DNA of 64,000 nt, taken from assembly GCF_009906855.1 (NCBI RefSeq), contig NZ_CP047650.1, positions 5,022,001 to 5,086,000 on the forward strand, read 5' to 3'. Both the position numbers and the translations under genes were made by a program. The notes beneath the pieces were generated by a model. That model ran no database searches and was not told the origin of the DNA. It saw only the letters and a list, made by a program, of their open reading frames with translations. The DNA is from Xylophilus rhododendri. GTDB taxonomy: Bacteria; Pseudomonadota; Gammaproteobacteria; Burkholderiales; Burkholderiaceae_C. Every line of letters begins with the position of its first letter. The stretch's first letter is position 1. Below are positions 49,276 to 60,033 of this stretch, in pieces.

Positions 49276-50541
49276 ATGGCCGAGAAAAAAGGCTCTTCCA
49301 GCGAAAAGACCCTGTACTGCTCCTTCTGCGGAAAGAGCCAGCATGAGGTCAAGAAGTTGATTGCCGGACCGTCGGTTTTCATCTGCGACGAGTGCATTGA
49401 CCTGTGCAACGAGATCATCCGGGACGAGCTCCCGGAAGGCACGGCCACCAAAGAGCCGCGCAGCGACCTGCCCACGCCCGCCGAGATCAAGAACAATCTC
49501 GACAACTATGTGATCGGCCAGGACATCGCCAAGCGCACGCTCGCCGTGGCGGTCTACAACCATTACAAGCGCCTGCGCCACAAGGAAAAGTCCAAGAAGG
49601 ACGATGTCGAGCTGGCCAAGAGCAACATCCTGCTGATCGGCCCCACCGGCTCCGGCAAGACCCTGCTGGCCCAGACCCTGGCCCGCATGCTCGACGTGCC
49701 CTTCGTCATGGCCGATGCCACCACGCTGACCGAAGCCGGCTATGTCGGCGAGGACGTGGAGAACATCGTCCAGAAGCTGCTGCAGAGCTGCAACTACGAA
49801 GTCGAACGCGCCCAGCGCGGCATCGTCTACATCGACGAAATCGACAAGATCTCGCGCAAGTCCGACAACCCGTCGATCACCCGCGACGTGTCGGGCGAGG
49901 GCGTGCAGCAGGCGCTGCTCAAGCTCATCGAAGGCACGATGGCCAGCATTCCGCCGCAGGGCGGACGCAAGCATCCGAACCAGGACTTCCTGCAGGTCGA
50001 CACGACCAACATCCTGTTCATCTGCGGCGGCGCCTTCGCGGGCCTGGAGAAGGTGATCGAATCGCGTACCGACGCTTCGGGCATCGGCTTCGGCGCCACC
50101 GTGCGCGGTAAGCAGCAGCGCACGCTGACCGAAGTCTTCGATGCGATCGAGCCGGAAGACCTGATCAAGTTCGGCATCATCCCCGAGCTGGTCGGCCGCA
50201 TGCCGGTGGTGACCACGCTGACCGAGCTGTCGGAAGACGCGCTGGTGCAGATCCTGACCGAGCCCAAGAACGCGCTGGTCAAGCAATATGCACGGCTGCT
50301 GCACATGGAAGGCGTGGACCTGGAGATCCGTCCCGCCGCCCTCAAGGCCATCGCCAAGAAGGCGCTGGCCCGCAAGACGGGTGCGCGCGGCCTGCGCTCC
50401 ATCCTCGAGCACGCATTGATCGACACCATGTTCGACCTGCCCAACGCCACCAATGTCGACAAGGTGGTGATCGACGAGAGCACGATCGATGAGAACAAGC
50501 CTCCCTTGCTGCTCTATCGCGAAGCCGCCAAGAAGGCCTGA
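49276..50541 (+). CDS. clpX: Clp protease ATP-binding subunit ClpX
   Basis: The 421-residue AAA+ unfoldase feeds substrates to ClpP. The N-terminal zinc domain has CSFCGKSQ and CDECIDLC; Walker A is [12 protein letters not shown], Walker [11 protein letters not shown], and the ClpP-contacting loop is seen in SGIGFGATV. The ATG at 49276 ([11 protein letters not shown]) gives the normal length; an ATG at 49243 would add 11 residues. Confidence 0.98.
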   Translation: MAEKKGSSSEKTLYCSFCGKSQHEVKKLIAGPSVFICDECIDLCNEIIRDELPEGTATKEPRSDLPTPAEIKNNLDNYVIGQDIAKRTLAVAVYNHYKRLRHKEKSKKDDVELAKSNILLIGPTGSGKTLLAQTLARMLDVPFVMADATTLTEAGYVGEDVENIVQKLLQSCNYEVERAQRGIVYIDEIDKISRKSDNPSITRDVSGEGVQQALLKLIEGTMASIPPQGGRKHPNQDFLQVDTTNILFICGGAFAGLEKVIESRTDASGIGFGATVRGKQQRTLTEVFDAIEPEDLIKFGIIPELVGRMPVVTTLTELSEDALVQILTEPKNALVKQYARLLHMEGVDLEIRPAALKAIAKKALARKTGARGLRSILEHALIDTMFDLPNATNVDKVVIDESTIDENKPPLLLYREAAKKA

Positions 50542-50708
50542 CCCGCAGGGCGCGCATGTCGCGCCCTGTTGCAGCCTCCGGGCGCATCTCGACTATTCTT
50601 TGCCGTAGCCAGACGGTCTTTCGGTCCCGCCGGTCGACCGGTTGTTTTTCCCATCTTGAAAAAGAGGGGTGCACCAACCACCTGCTGCAGGTTCACTTTA
50701 GGGTTCCC

Positions 50709-53135
<2,427 letters not shown>

Positions 53136-53162
53136 GGATTCGCAAAAGTTTTTTGGGGCAGT

Positions 53163-53192
53163 TTGGAAAAGCCCCAAAAACCGGGCTAGAAT
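53163..53192 (+). promoter_or_regulatory. Putative sigma-70 promoter of the tRNA-Gly/Cys/Leu cluster
   Basis: TTGGAA (53163-53168) and TAGAAT (53187-53192) are 18 bases apart. The -10 is followed by GCGAG, exactly as in the promoter of the second tRNA-Gly copy at 55217-55246. Confidence 0.55.
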
Positions 53193-53238
53193 GCGAGACG
53201 CTGCAGCGATACGGGCAAACACCAAATCACTGCAACAT

Positions 53239-53314
53239 GCGGGAGTAGCTCAGTTGGTAGAGCGCAACCTTGCCAAGGTTGAGGTCGAGAGTTCGAGACT
53301 CTTCTCCCGCTCCA
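53239..53314 (+). tRNA. tRNA-Gly (anticodon GCC), copy 1
   Basis: The 76-base gene has acceptor stem GCGGGAG/CTCCCGC, D-arm with AGCTCAGTTGGTAGAGC, anticodon loop TTGCCAA, T-arm AGAGTTCGAGACTCT and encoded CCA. It is identical over its full length to the copy at 55316-55391. Confidence 0.97.
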
Positions 53315-53320
53315 ATTCCA

Positions 53321-53346
53321 AAAGGGAAGCCAAGGCTTCCCTTTTT
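53321..53346 (+). terminator. Hairpin with T-run after tRNA-Gly copy 1
   Basis: GGGAAGCC (53324-53331) and GGCTTCCC (53334-53341) form a perfect stem with a two-base gap, followed by five T residues. It may only partly stop transcription toward tRNA-Cys and tRNA-Leu, which have no obvious promoter of their own. Confidence 0.7.
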
Positions 53347-53369
53347 CGTCAAAGACGACAGAAATTTCT

Positions 53370-53443
53370 GGCGCGATAGCAAAGCGGTTATGCCCCGGAT
53401 TGCAAATCCGGTTAGTCCAGTTCGACTCTGGATCGCGCCTCCA
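53370..53443 (+). tRNA. tRNA-Cys (anticodon GCA)
   Basis: The 74-base gene has acceptor stem GGCGCGA/TCGCGCC, anticodon arm CCGGATTGCAAATCCGG, T-arm with GTTCGACTC and encoded CCA. Confidence 0.96.
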
Positions 53444-53511
53444 TTCCAAAGCCCTCGACCTATGTTGTGGGGCTTTCTGGTTTCTGGCCGCGGGCATGCT
53501 GCTGCGGGTTT

Positions 53512-53603
53512 GCCTCGATGGTGGAATAGGTAGACACAGCGGACTTAAAATCCGCCGCATCCTTAATCGGAGCGTACCGGTTCGATTCCGGTTCGAGGCA
53601 CCA
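53512..53603 (+). tRNA. tRNA-Leu (anticodon TAA)
   Basis: The 92-base gene has acceptor stem GCCTCGA/TCGAGGC, anticodon arm GCGGACTTAAAATCCGC, a long variable arm (class II tRNA), T-arm CCGGTTCGATTCCGG and encoded CCA. It lies 36 bases before the diguanylate cyclase start. Confidence 0.96.
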
Positions 53604-53639
53604 TCCCAAACTTCAAATACAGACCGAAGGTTCTTCCTT

Positions 53640-55187
53640 GTGGCGAATGAGCTGGAGGTCGCGCCTCCGTCCGCTGCCTGGAACGCGCTGCAGCGCCTGA
53701 AATTCGCCGTCGCCGGACGGCGGATCGGGCGTGCGCAGCGTCCTCAGTCATCCGAGCGCAGGCTGGTCTTTTTCCTGGTCCCATTCCTGATCGCATTCCA
53801 GATCGGCGGCTTCGCGCTGGTCTGGCTGGTCAACCGGCGCATCGCGGGCGACAACATCGAGGATCAGCTCAGTTCGAGCACCCAGGTCTTTGCCTATGCG
53901 GCGGGGCAGCGGCGGGAATATCTCAAGCAGGCCACCGAACTGGTCAGCAAGGACCAGGGTTTTCGTGCCGCGGTCACGAATAATTCCCGGCGCACGGTCG
54001 AGTCGGCGCTGATCAACCAGAACGCCCGCGTCGGCGCCAACCTGACCGTCCTGACCGATTTGCAGGGCGACATGGCGGGCTACGCGAAAGCCATCACACG
54101 CGGCTATCCGACGGATTTTTCGGGCCTCACCGACGAGACGCTGGCTTCGCAGGTGCGTGACATCCTGCCCGGCGGCGACGGCCTGTCGGTGCTGCAGCTC
54201 GATGCGGGCTCGCAGATCCTCTATCAGTGGGTCAAGGCGGTGGTCAACACGCCGGAGCCGGTGGGCTATCTCACTTTCGGATTCCAGATCGACGACCAGA
54301 TCGCCACGCAGTTCCGCCAGATCACCAATTCCGAGTTCGTCTTCTTCTCCAGGGACGGCGCCACCGAGCCCTGGCAGGAGCGCGCATCCTCCGTCGGCAG
54401 CGAGGTGCAGCACGCGCTCAATGCCGGCCTGGACCGGGTGACGCCCGAAAAGCCCTTCGCCAACGTACGGATCGGCGCGGCCGACTACCGCATGATGGTC
54501 GTCAAGCTCTCCAGCAACTACGGCCAGGAGGTGGCGGTGGTGGTGGCGCGGCCGCTGGACCGGGTGCTGGGCAGCTTCGAGCGGCTGGAGCGGGTGTTCG
54601 CCGGGCTCATATGCTTCAACGTGCTGCTGTCGGCGATCGCGGTGTACCGCGGCACCCGCAAGATCGTCGCGCCGCTCGACCAGGTGGCGTTCCAGGACAG
54701 CCTGACGGGGCTGGCCAACCGGCGGCTCTTCGAACTCAACCTGAAGCTGGCGGCCGAGAACCTGCGCTCCCTGGGCCGGGGCTACGCGCTGATGGTGATG
54801 GACCTGAACAAGTTCAAGGCGGTCAACGACACCCTGGGCCATGCCGCTGGCGACCAGGTGCTGAAGGAGGCGGCGCATCGGCTGCACGCGGTGCTGCGGG
54901 CCTCGGACACCGTGGCCCGCCTGGGGGGCGACGAATTCGCGGTGCTGCTGGTGACGGCCGACAGCGCCAAGGCGGTCGAGATCGCCGCGCTGATGGTGGA
55001 GCGGGTGCGGCAACCCATGACGCTGGCGGACGGCAAGGTCGTCGAGGTCGGGGTCAGCATCGGGATCGCCCGCGCGCCTGACAACGGCACGGACACCACC
55101 CGGCTGATGCAGCTCGCCGACGATGCGATGTATGCGGCCAAGGTGGGGCGCAGCGGCTACAGCGTCACGCCGCTGTCCGCGCGCTGA
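53640..55187 (+). CDS. Membrane-bound diguanylate cyclase (GGDEF) with periplasmic sensor
   Basis: The 515-residue protein has a membrane helix at about 42-64 (LVFFLVPFLIAFQIGGFALV), a periplasmic sensory region of about 250 residues that looks like a double-CACHE or CHASE-type domain, a second membrane helix at about 320-337 and a C-terminal GGDEF domain (DSLTGLANRRLFELNL, catalytic GGDEF at about residue 429). A c-di-GMP synthase is therefore expected; no RxxD inhibitory site is obvious upstream of GGDEF. The start is GTG (VANELEV), as no ATG lies between the tRNA and the first helix. The signal is unknown. Confidence 0.9.
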   Translation: MANELEVAPPSAAWNALQRLKFAVAGRRIGRAQRPQSSERRLVFFLVPFLIAFQIGGFALVWLVNRRIAGDNIEDQLSSSTQVFAYAAGQRREYLKQATELVSKDQGFRAAVTNNSRRTVESALINQNARVGANLTVLTDLQGDMAGYAKAITRGYPTDFSGLTDETLASQVRDILPGGDGLSVLQLDAGSQILYQWVKAVVNTPEPVGYLTFGFQIDDQIATQFRQITNSEFVFFSRDGATEPWQERASSVGSEVQHALNAGLDRVTPEKPFANVRIGAADYRMMVVKLSSNYGQEVAVVVARPLDRVLGSFERLERVFAGLICFNVLLSAIAVYRGTRKIVAPLDQVAFQDSLTGLANRRLFELNLKLAAENLRSLGRGYALMVMDLNKFKAVNDTLGHAAGDQVLKEAAHRLHAVLRASDTVARLGGDEFAVLLVTADSAKAVEIAALMVERVRQPMTLADGKVVEVGVSIGIARAPDNGTDTTRLMQLADDAMYAAKVGRSGYSVTPLSAR

Positions 55188-55216
55188 ACCGGAAAACGCA
55201 AAAAGTTTTGCAGGTA

Positions 55217-55246
55217 TTGCGCAAGACGCAATTCTTGCTATAGAAT
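55217..55246 (+). promoter_or_regulatory. Putative sigma-70 promoter of tRNA-Gly copy 2
   Basis: TTGCGC (55217-55222) and TAGAAT (55241-55246) are 18 bases apart; the -10 can also be read as TATAGA two bases earlier. GCGAG follows, as in the promoter of copy 1. Confidence 0.6.
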
Positions 55247-55315
55247 GCGAGGCTCTGCTGCAGACGACAGGCAATGTCGAATAAGGCAGAAAACGCAATA
55301 AAATGCGGAAAATAT

Positions 55316-55391
55316 GCGGGAGTAGCTCAGTTGGTAGAGCGCAACCTTGCCAAGGTTGAGGTCGAGAGTTCGAGACTCTTCTCCCGCTCCA
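55316..55391 (+). tRNA. tRNA-Gly (anticodon GCC), copy 2
   Basis: This is a 76-base gene identical to copy 1 at 53239-53314, with anticodon loop TTGCCAA and encoded CCA. The two copies lie about 2.08 kb apart in the same orientation and enclose tRNA-Cys, tRNA-Leu and the diguanylate cyclase gene. Confidence 0.97.
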
Positions 55392-55404
55392 TATTCTCGA
55401 AAAA

Positions 55405-55431
55405 GGAAGCCGTCGGGCTTCCTTTTTTTTT
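55405..55431 (+). terminator. Rho-independent terminator after tRNA-Gly copy 2
   Basis: GGAAGCC (55405-55411) and GGCTTCC (55416-55422) enclose a GTCG loop and are followed by nine T residues. Confidence 0.85.
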
Positions 55432-55593
55432 GCTCGCCGTGGCGCGTGGCTGTGCTGGCCCGCGCGGATGCGACCGTGCCAAAATAGCCCATTGCGGCGA
55501 TCTAGCTGACAGTCACCTTCCCATTTTTCGGCCACCTGCCGCGCATGTCGCTTTCCTAGGCGGCGGGCAGATGGCCCAAGTCCAGAAATCTCC

Positions 55594-56226
55594 ATGTCCA
55601 GCTACAACGCTCCCTTCGAAATCCATGTCCATGGCGACGTGGTGCTGCGTGCCGATGTCACCTTCGAACAGCTGCAGGATGCGCTCAAGCCCCTGTGGAA
55701 ATACGCCGGCGCCCGCTCGCTCGCCGATGGCGCGGCCAGCGCCTACGAGGACGAGCCCGGCATCGAGTTCGACACCAAGGAACATGTGCTGCACGTCTGC
55801 TGGACGGTCAACGGCGACGAGGACTTCCGCCAGAACCTCGACGAGATGTGCATGAGCCTCAACGAGCTGGCCGAGCAGGGCGCGGCCATCGAGGTGAGTT
55901 TTTACGACGCCGATTTCGACGACGAGGAAGAGCCCGACAACGCCGAGGCCCGTGACGACTTCGTGATGCTCTTCGTCGGCCCGACGCCGGCCGCCATCAT
56001 GCAGGTGCAGCGCGACCTGCTGGTGGAGGACGTGGTCAACATGATGGAGCGCCATTTCGATGGCGCCGAGCTCGGCGGCGTGGTCGCCGAGATCGACAAG
56101 CTGTTCAGCGACCGCTTCGAGGCCCTGGTCAATTCGCTGGAGATCGGCAAGCCGCCGCGCGGCAGCGGCGGGGGCGGCCCGGCCGGTGGCCATGGCGGCG
56201 GACGCCGGCCGCGTCACCTGCACTGA
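55594..56226 (+). CDS. Conserved betaproteobacterial protein (DUF6806-like)
   Basis: The 210-residue acidic cytoplasmic protein begins SSYNAPFEIHVHGDVVLRADV and has a central DFRQNLDEMCMSLNELAEQG and FVMLFVGPTPAAIMQVQRDLLV block. The tail is glycine/arginine-rich (GSGGGGPAGGHGGGRRPR). It resembles the DUF6806 proteins of Comamonadaceae; the number is from memory. The function is unknown. It has its own terminator and converges with murI. Confidence 0.75.
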   Translation: MSSYNAPFEIHVHGDVVLRADVTFEQLQDALKPLWKYAGARSLADGAASAYEDEPGIEFDTKEHVLHVCWTVNGDEDFRQNLDEMCMSLNELAEQGAAIEVSFYDADFDDEEEPDNAEARDDFVMLFVGPTPAAIMQVQRDLLVEDVVNMMERHFDGAELGGVVAEIDKLFSDRFEALVNSLEIGKPPRGSGGGGPAGGHGGGRRPRHLH

Positions 56227-56246
56227 GCCTTGTCCGCTCCTGCCAG

Positions 56247-56272
56247 AAGCGCCTCCCCGGAGGCGCTTTTTT
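56247..56272 (+). terminator. Rho-independent terminator after the DUF6806-like gene
   Basis: AAGCGCCTC pairs perfectly with GAGGCGCTT around CCCG, followed by further T residues up to 56272. It starts 20 bases after the stop and lies just before the convergent murI stop. Confidence 0.85.
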
Positions 56273-56282
56273 CATGGGCGCC

Positions 56283-57128
56283 TCAGGCCGTGGCCACGCA
56301 GCGGGCGGGCAGGCCCAGCCAGCGTTCGGCGCCGGCATCGAGCAGACGCGGATCGCCGGTGCTCTCCATCTCGATGCCGCCCGCGCCGGCCGTGGCCAGC
56401 AGGCCGCGCTGCGCCAGCAGGTGGCGGGTGTGGCGGGCGACCGGCTCGCCGTTCTCGAGCAGCTGCACGGCAGCGCCGCCAAGCACTCGAAGCAGCGGCG
56501 CCTGTGCGAAGACGTAATGGGTGCAGCCCAGGACCAGGGTGTCGATCTGGCCGCTGCCCGGGCCAAAGCCGCCCATGGCGGCGAGGTATTCGCGGCAGAG
56601 CGCTTCGGTGGCGGCTTGCGAATGCGAGCCCGGCTCCAGCAGTTCGTCCTCGATCGCCTTGGCCAGGCCGTCGCAGGCCTGCACCACGACCTCGCCCTGT
56701 CCGGCCAGCGAGGCCACCAGGGCCGCGAACTTGGCACTGCCCACGGTGCCGCGGGTCCCGATCACACCGACACGGCCGGTGCGGGTTTGTGCCAGCGCAG
56801 GCTTGACGGCGGGCTCTACGCCGATCAGCGGCAGCTCGGGATGTTCGGCGCGCAGCAGGTGGATGGCGGCAGTGGTGGCCGTGTTGCAGGCGACCACCAG
56901 CGCCTTGATCGCCCGGCGGCTGCGCAGGCTTTCGATGACGGCGTGCGCCCGGGCGATGGCGTGGGCCTCGCCGCGTTCGCCGTAGGGGGCGAAGCCGCTG
57001 TCGGCGAGATAGACGAAGCGCTCGCCGGGCAGCTCCGCGCGCAGGGCGCGCAGCACGCTCAGGCCGCCGATGCCGCTGTCGAACACGCCGATGGGCGCCT
57101 CAGCGGACGGTGGCGGCCTGCGGTCCAT
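56283..57128 (-). CDS. murI: Glutamate racemase
   Basis: The 281-residue enzyme makes D-glutamate for peptidoglycan. The two catalytic cysteines are in VVACNTATTAA and VLGCTHYVF; IGVFDSGIGGLSVLRAL and YLADSGFAPYGER are further family blocks. The chosen start (MDRRPPPSAEAPIGVFDSG) lies 1 base after the fumarase stop; a longer open frame overlaps fumarase and is not needed. It is co-transcribed with fumarase. Confidence 0.96.
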   Translation of the reverse strand: MDRRPPPSAEAPIGVFDSGIGGLSVLRALRAELPGERFVYLADSGFAPYGERGEAHAIARAHAVIESLRSRRAIKALVVACNTATTAAIHLLRAEHPELPLIGVEPAVKPALAQTRTGRVGVIGTRGTVGSAKFAALVASLAGQGEVVVQACDGLAKAIEDELLEPGSHSQAATEALCREYLAAMGGFGPGSGQIDTLVLGCTHYVFAQAPLLRVLGGAAVQLLENGEPVARHTRHLLAQRGLLATAGAGGIEMESTGDPRLLDAGAERWLGLPARCVATA

Positions 57129-57129
57129 C

Positions 57130-58683
57130 TCAGGCAGAGGCCAGCTCGATGCCCTTGAACTCGCCGGTGGCGATGCGCTTCTGCCACTCGGCCGGGCCGG
57201 TGATGTGGGCGCTGGTGCCGCCGGCATCGACGGCCACCGTCACCGGCATGTCGACCACGTCGAATTCGTAGATGGCTTCCATGCCCAGGTCGGCGAAGCC
57301 GACGACCTTGGCCTGCTTGATCGCCTTGCTGACCAGGTAGGCGGCGCCGCCCACGGCCATCAGGTAGGCGCTCTTGTGCTTCTTGATCGCCTCGATGGCG
57401 GCCGGGCCGCGCTCGGCCTTGCCTACCATGGCGATCAGGCCGGTGTCGGCCAGCATCATCTCGGTGAACTTGTCCATGCGGGTGGAGGTGGTGGGGCCGG
57501 CGGGGCCCACGGCCTCGTCGCGCACCGGGTCGACCGGGCCGACGTAGTAGATGACGCGGTTGGTGAAGTCCACCGGCAGCTTTTCGCCCTTGGCCAGCAT
57601 GTCCTGGATGCGTTTGTGCGCGGCGTCGCGGCCGGTGAGCATCTTGCCGTTGAGCAGCAGGGTGTCGCCCGGCTTCCAGCTGGCGACTTCTTCCTTGGTG
57701 AGCGCGTTCAGGTCGACGCGGCGGCTCTTGTTGTAGTCGGGCGCCCAGTCGATCTTGGGCCACAGGTCCAGGGAGGGCGCTTCCAGGTAGGCCGGGCCGG
57801 AGCCGTCCATCACGAAGTGCGCATGGCGGGTGGCGGCGCAGTTGGGGATCATGGCGACCGGTTTGCTGGCCGCATGGGTGGGGTACATCTTGATCTTGAT
57901 GTCCAGCACCGTGGTCAGGCCGCCCAGGCCCTGCGCGCCTATGCCCAGCGCGTTGACCTTCTCGTAGAGCTCCAGGCGCAGTTCCTCGACCTGGCTGAGC
58001 TTCTCGCCCTTCACAGCCTTCTCCTGCAGCTCGTACATGTCGATGTCGTCCATCAGGCTTTCCTTGGCCGACAGCACCGCCTTCTCGGCCGTGCCGCCGA
58101 TGCCGATGCCCAGCATGCCCGGCGGGCACCAGCCGGCGCCCATGGTGGGCACGGTCTTGAGCACCCAGTCGACCAGCGAGTCGCTGGGGTTGAGCATGAC
58201 CATCTTGCTCTTGTTCTCGCTGCCGCCGCCCTTGGCCGCGACGGTGATGTCGAGTTTGTCGCCCGGCACGATCTGGGTGAAGATCACCGCGGGGGTGTTG
58301 TCGCCGGTGTTCTTGCGGGCGAAATGCGGATCGGCCACGACCGAGGCGCGCAGCATGTTGTCGGCGTTGTTGTAGCCGCGGCGCACGCCTTCGTTGATGG
58401 CGTCCTCGAAGCCGGCGGAGAAGCCCTCCAGGCGCACGTCCATGCCGATCTTAACGAAGACGTTGACGATGCCGGTGTCCTGGCAGATCGGGCGCTGGCC
58501 GGTGGCGCTCATCTTGCTGTTGGTCAGGATCTGCGCGATCGCATCCTTGGCCGCCGGGCTCTGCTCGCGCTGGTAGGCGCGGGCGAGGTGGGCGATGAAG
58601 TCGGCCGGGTGGTAGTAGCTGATGTACTGCAGGGCGGCGGCAACGGACTCGATCAGGTCTTCCTGGCGGATGATGGTGGTCAT
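57130..58683 (-). CDS. Class I fumarate hydratase (iron-sulfur)
   Basis: The 517-residue oxygen-sensitive [4Fe-4S] fumarase hydrates fumarate to malate. The N-terminal alpha region has ATGQRPICQDTGIVNVFV with a cluster cysteine, and CPPGMLGIGIGGTAEKAVL; the beta domain follows (residues from about 330), with GPTTSTRMDKF and YLMAVGGAAYLVSKAIK. It belongs to the single-polypeptide type (FumA/FumB-like). murI follows immediately downstream. Confidence 0.95.
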   Translation of the reverse strand: MTTIIRQEDLIESVAAALQYISYYHPADFIAHLARAYQREQSPAAKDAIAQILTNSKMSATGQRPICQDTGIVNVFVKIGMDVRLEGFSAGFEDAINEGVRRGYNNADNMLRASVVADPHFARKNTGDNTPAVIFTQIVPGDKLDITVAAKGGGSENKSKMVMLNPSDSLVDWVLKTVPTMGAGWCPPGMLGIGIGGTAEKAVLSAKESLMDDIDMYELQEKAVKGEKLSQVEELRLELYEKVNALGIGAQGLGGLTTVLDIKIKMYPTHAASKPVAMIPNCAATRHAHFVMDGSGPAYLEAPSLDLWPKIDWAPDYNKSRRVDLNALTKEEVASWKPGDTLLLNGKMLTGRDAAHKRIQDMLAKGEKLPVDFTNRVIYYVGPVDPVRDEAVGPAGPTTSTRMDKFTEMMLADTGLIAMVGKAERGPAAIEAIKKHKSAYLMAVGGAAYLVSKAIKQAKVVGFADLGMEAIYEFDVVDMPVTVAVDAGGTSAHITGPAEWQKRIATGEFKGIELASA

Positions 58684-58767
58684 GGCGGTGTGTCGTGGGG
58701 CGGGGGAGGGCGGATGGCTCTTCGGCCAAACCCGCGAATTATCCCCCGTCGCCGCCGCGCCTGCCGG

Positions 58768-60033
58768 TCAGGGGGCGGGTTTGGCCGTCCGGTAGCGCTT
58801 GTCGGTCAGGGTGCCGAGGAAGGCCACGACGGCATCGATGTCCTCCTCGCTCATGGCCGGCGCGGCGCCGGCCTTGCGGTTCATCGGGCTGGACTGGATG
58901 TTGACGTTGCCGCGCATGCCGGCCGGCAGGTCGTTGAACATCGGGCCCTTGCCGTAGAACTCCTGCGGTTTCGTCGAGCGGATCGCATAGAAACGCACCG
59001 CCTGCCGCAGCGAGTCGAAGACGCCGTTGTGCATGTAGCGGGTGCGCACGGCCACGTTGCGCAGGCTGGGGGTGCGGAAGTAGCCGCACCAGGAATCGGG
59101 CTCGGGCCAGTGGTGCGCCCTGGCGGTGGTGCAGAGGCCGAGGTCGTAATGGCGCGGGTCCGTGTTGGCCGGCAGCCGGGTGTTGCGCGGCACGCCGAGC
59201 GCTTCGTAGCCGAAGTCGGTGAACAGCGAGCGGGCCGGGTTGCTGGAGGTCTGGCTGACCAGGTGGCAGGAGGCGCAGTTGCCCTGGTCCGGGTTGCGGA
59301 AGATGGCCAGGCCCTTCATCTCCTGCGCTGTCAGCGCCTTGGTGTCGCCGCGCAGGAAGTCGTCGAAGCGGGAGTCGAAGGGCGCCAGTTCGTCGCTCTG
59401 CAGATAGGCCTCCACGCTGGCGCCGAAGGCCTGCACGGCGCGGCGCGGGTCGTCGAGCACGCCGGGGCCGTAGAGGGTCTCGAAGGCTTGCCGGTAGCCC
59501 ACCGCGCGTAGGCGCGTCGCGGCGGCGGCTTCGGTGCCCAGGTTCATCTCGTGGCGCGCCAGCAGGGGCTCGCGGGACTGGGCGGCCAGGGTGTCGGCGC
59601 GGCCATCGAGCATCAGGCCGCCGAAGGGGGCGGGCTGGGTGGCGTCGTCGTCCTGGTAGAAGTAGAGCGGCGGGACGAACTTGGCGTAGGTCAGCGCGGG
59701 CGGGTTGCGAAAGCCCAGGCGGCTGCGGATGCTGCCGCTGGCCACACCGTCGCGTCCGCCATGGAAACCGGTGAAGCCGGTGTTGGCGTCATGGCAGCTC
59801 GCGCAGCTGGTGCCGCGCGGTTGCGAGAGGCGGTTGTCGGAGAACAGCTGCCGGCCCAGTGCGACCCGGGCCGGGTCGGGCGGCGCCAGGGGCCGGGCGG
59901 CGGCCACGACGGCGTTGTAGCGCGGCGTGTCGCCGATGTGTTCGACCAGGGTCTGCGCCCGCGCGGCGCCGGCGCCCAGGGCCAGCAGGAGCCAGGCGGC
60001 GACGGCGAAGCTGCGGACGCGGATCGATCTCAC
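58768..60033 (-). CDS. Di-haem cytochrome c peroxidase/MauG-family protein
   Basis: The 421-residue periplasmic protein has a signal peptide (FAVAAWLLLALGAGAARA) and two c-type haem sites: TSCASCHDAN near residue 80 and GNCASCHLVS near residue 255. A third of the protein between them fits the CcpA/MauG fold. It may reduce peroxide or modify a partner protein. The start is GTG (VRSIRVRSF), overlapping the stop of the upstream phosphoesterase in a GTGA arrangement, so the two are coupled and probably act together in the cell envelope. Confidence 0.88.
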   Translation of the reverse strand: MRSIRVRSFAVAAWLLLALGAGAARAQTLVEHIGDTPRYNAVVAAARPLAPPDPARVALGRQLFSDNRLSQPRGTSCASCHDANTGFTGFHGGRDGVASGSIRSRLGFRNPPALTYAKFVPPLYFYQDDDATQPAPFGGLMLDGRADTLAAQSREPLLARHEMNLGTEAAAATRLRAVGYRQAFETLYGPGVLDDPRRAVQAFGASVEAYLQSDELAPFDSRFDDFLRGDTKALTAQEMKGLAIFRNPDQGNCASCHLVSQTSSNPARSLFTDFGYEALGVPRNTRLPANTDPRHYDLGLCTTARAHHWPEPDSWCGYFRTPSLRNVAVRTRYMHNGVFDSLRQAVRFYAIRSTKPQEFYGKGPMFNDLPAGMRGNVNIQSSPMNRKAGAAPAMSEEDIDAVVAFLGTLTDKRYRTAKPAP

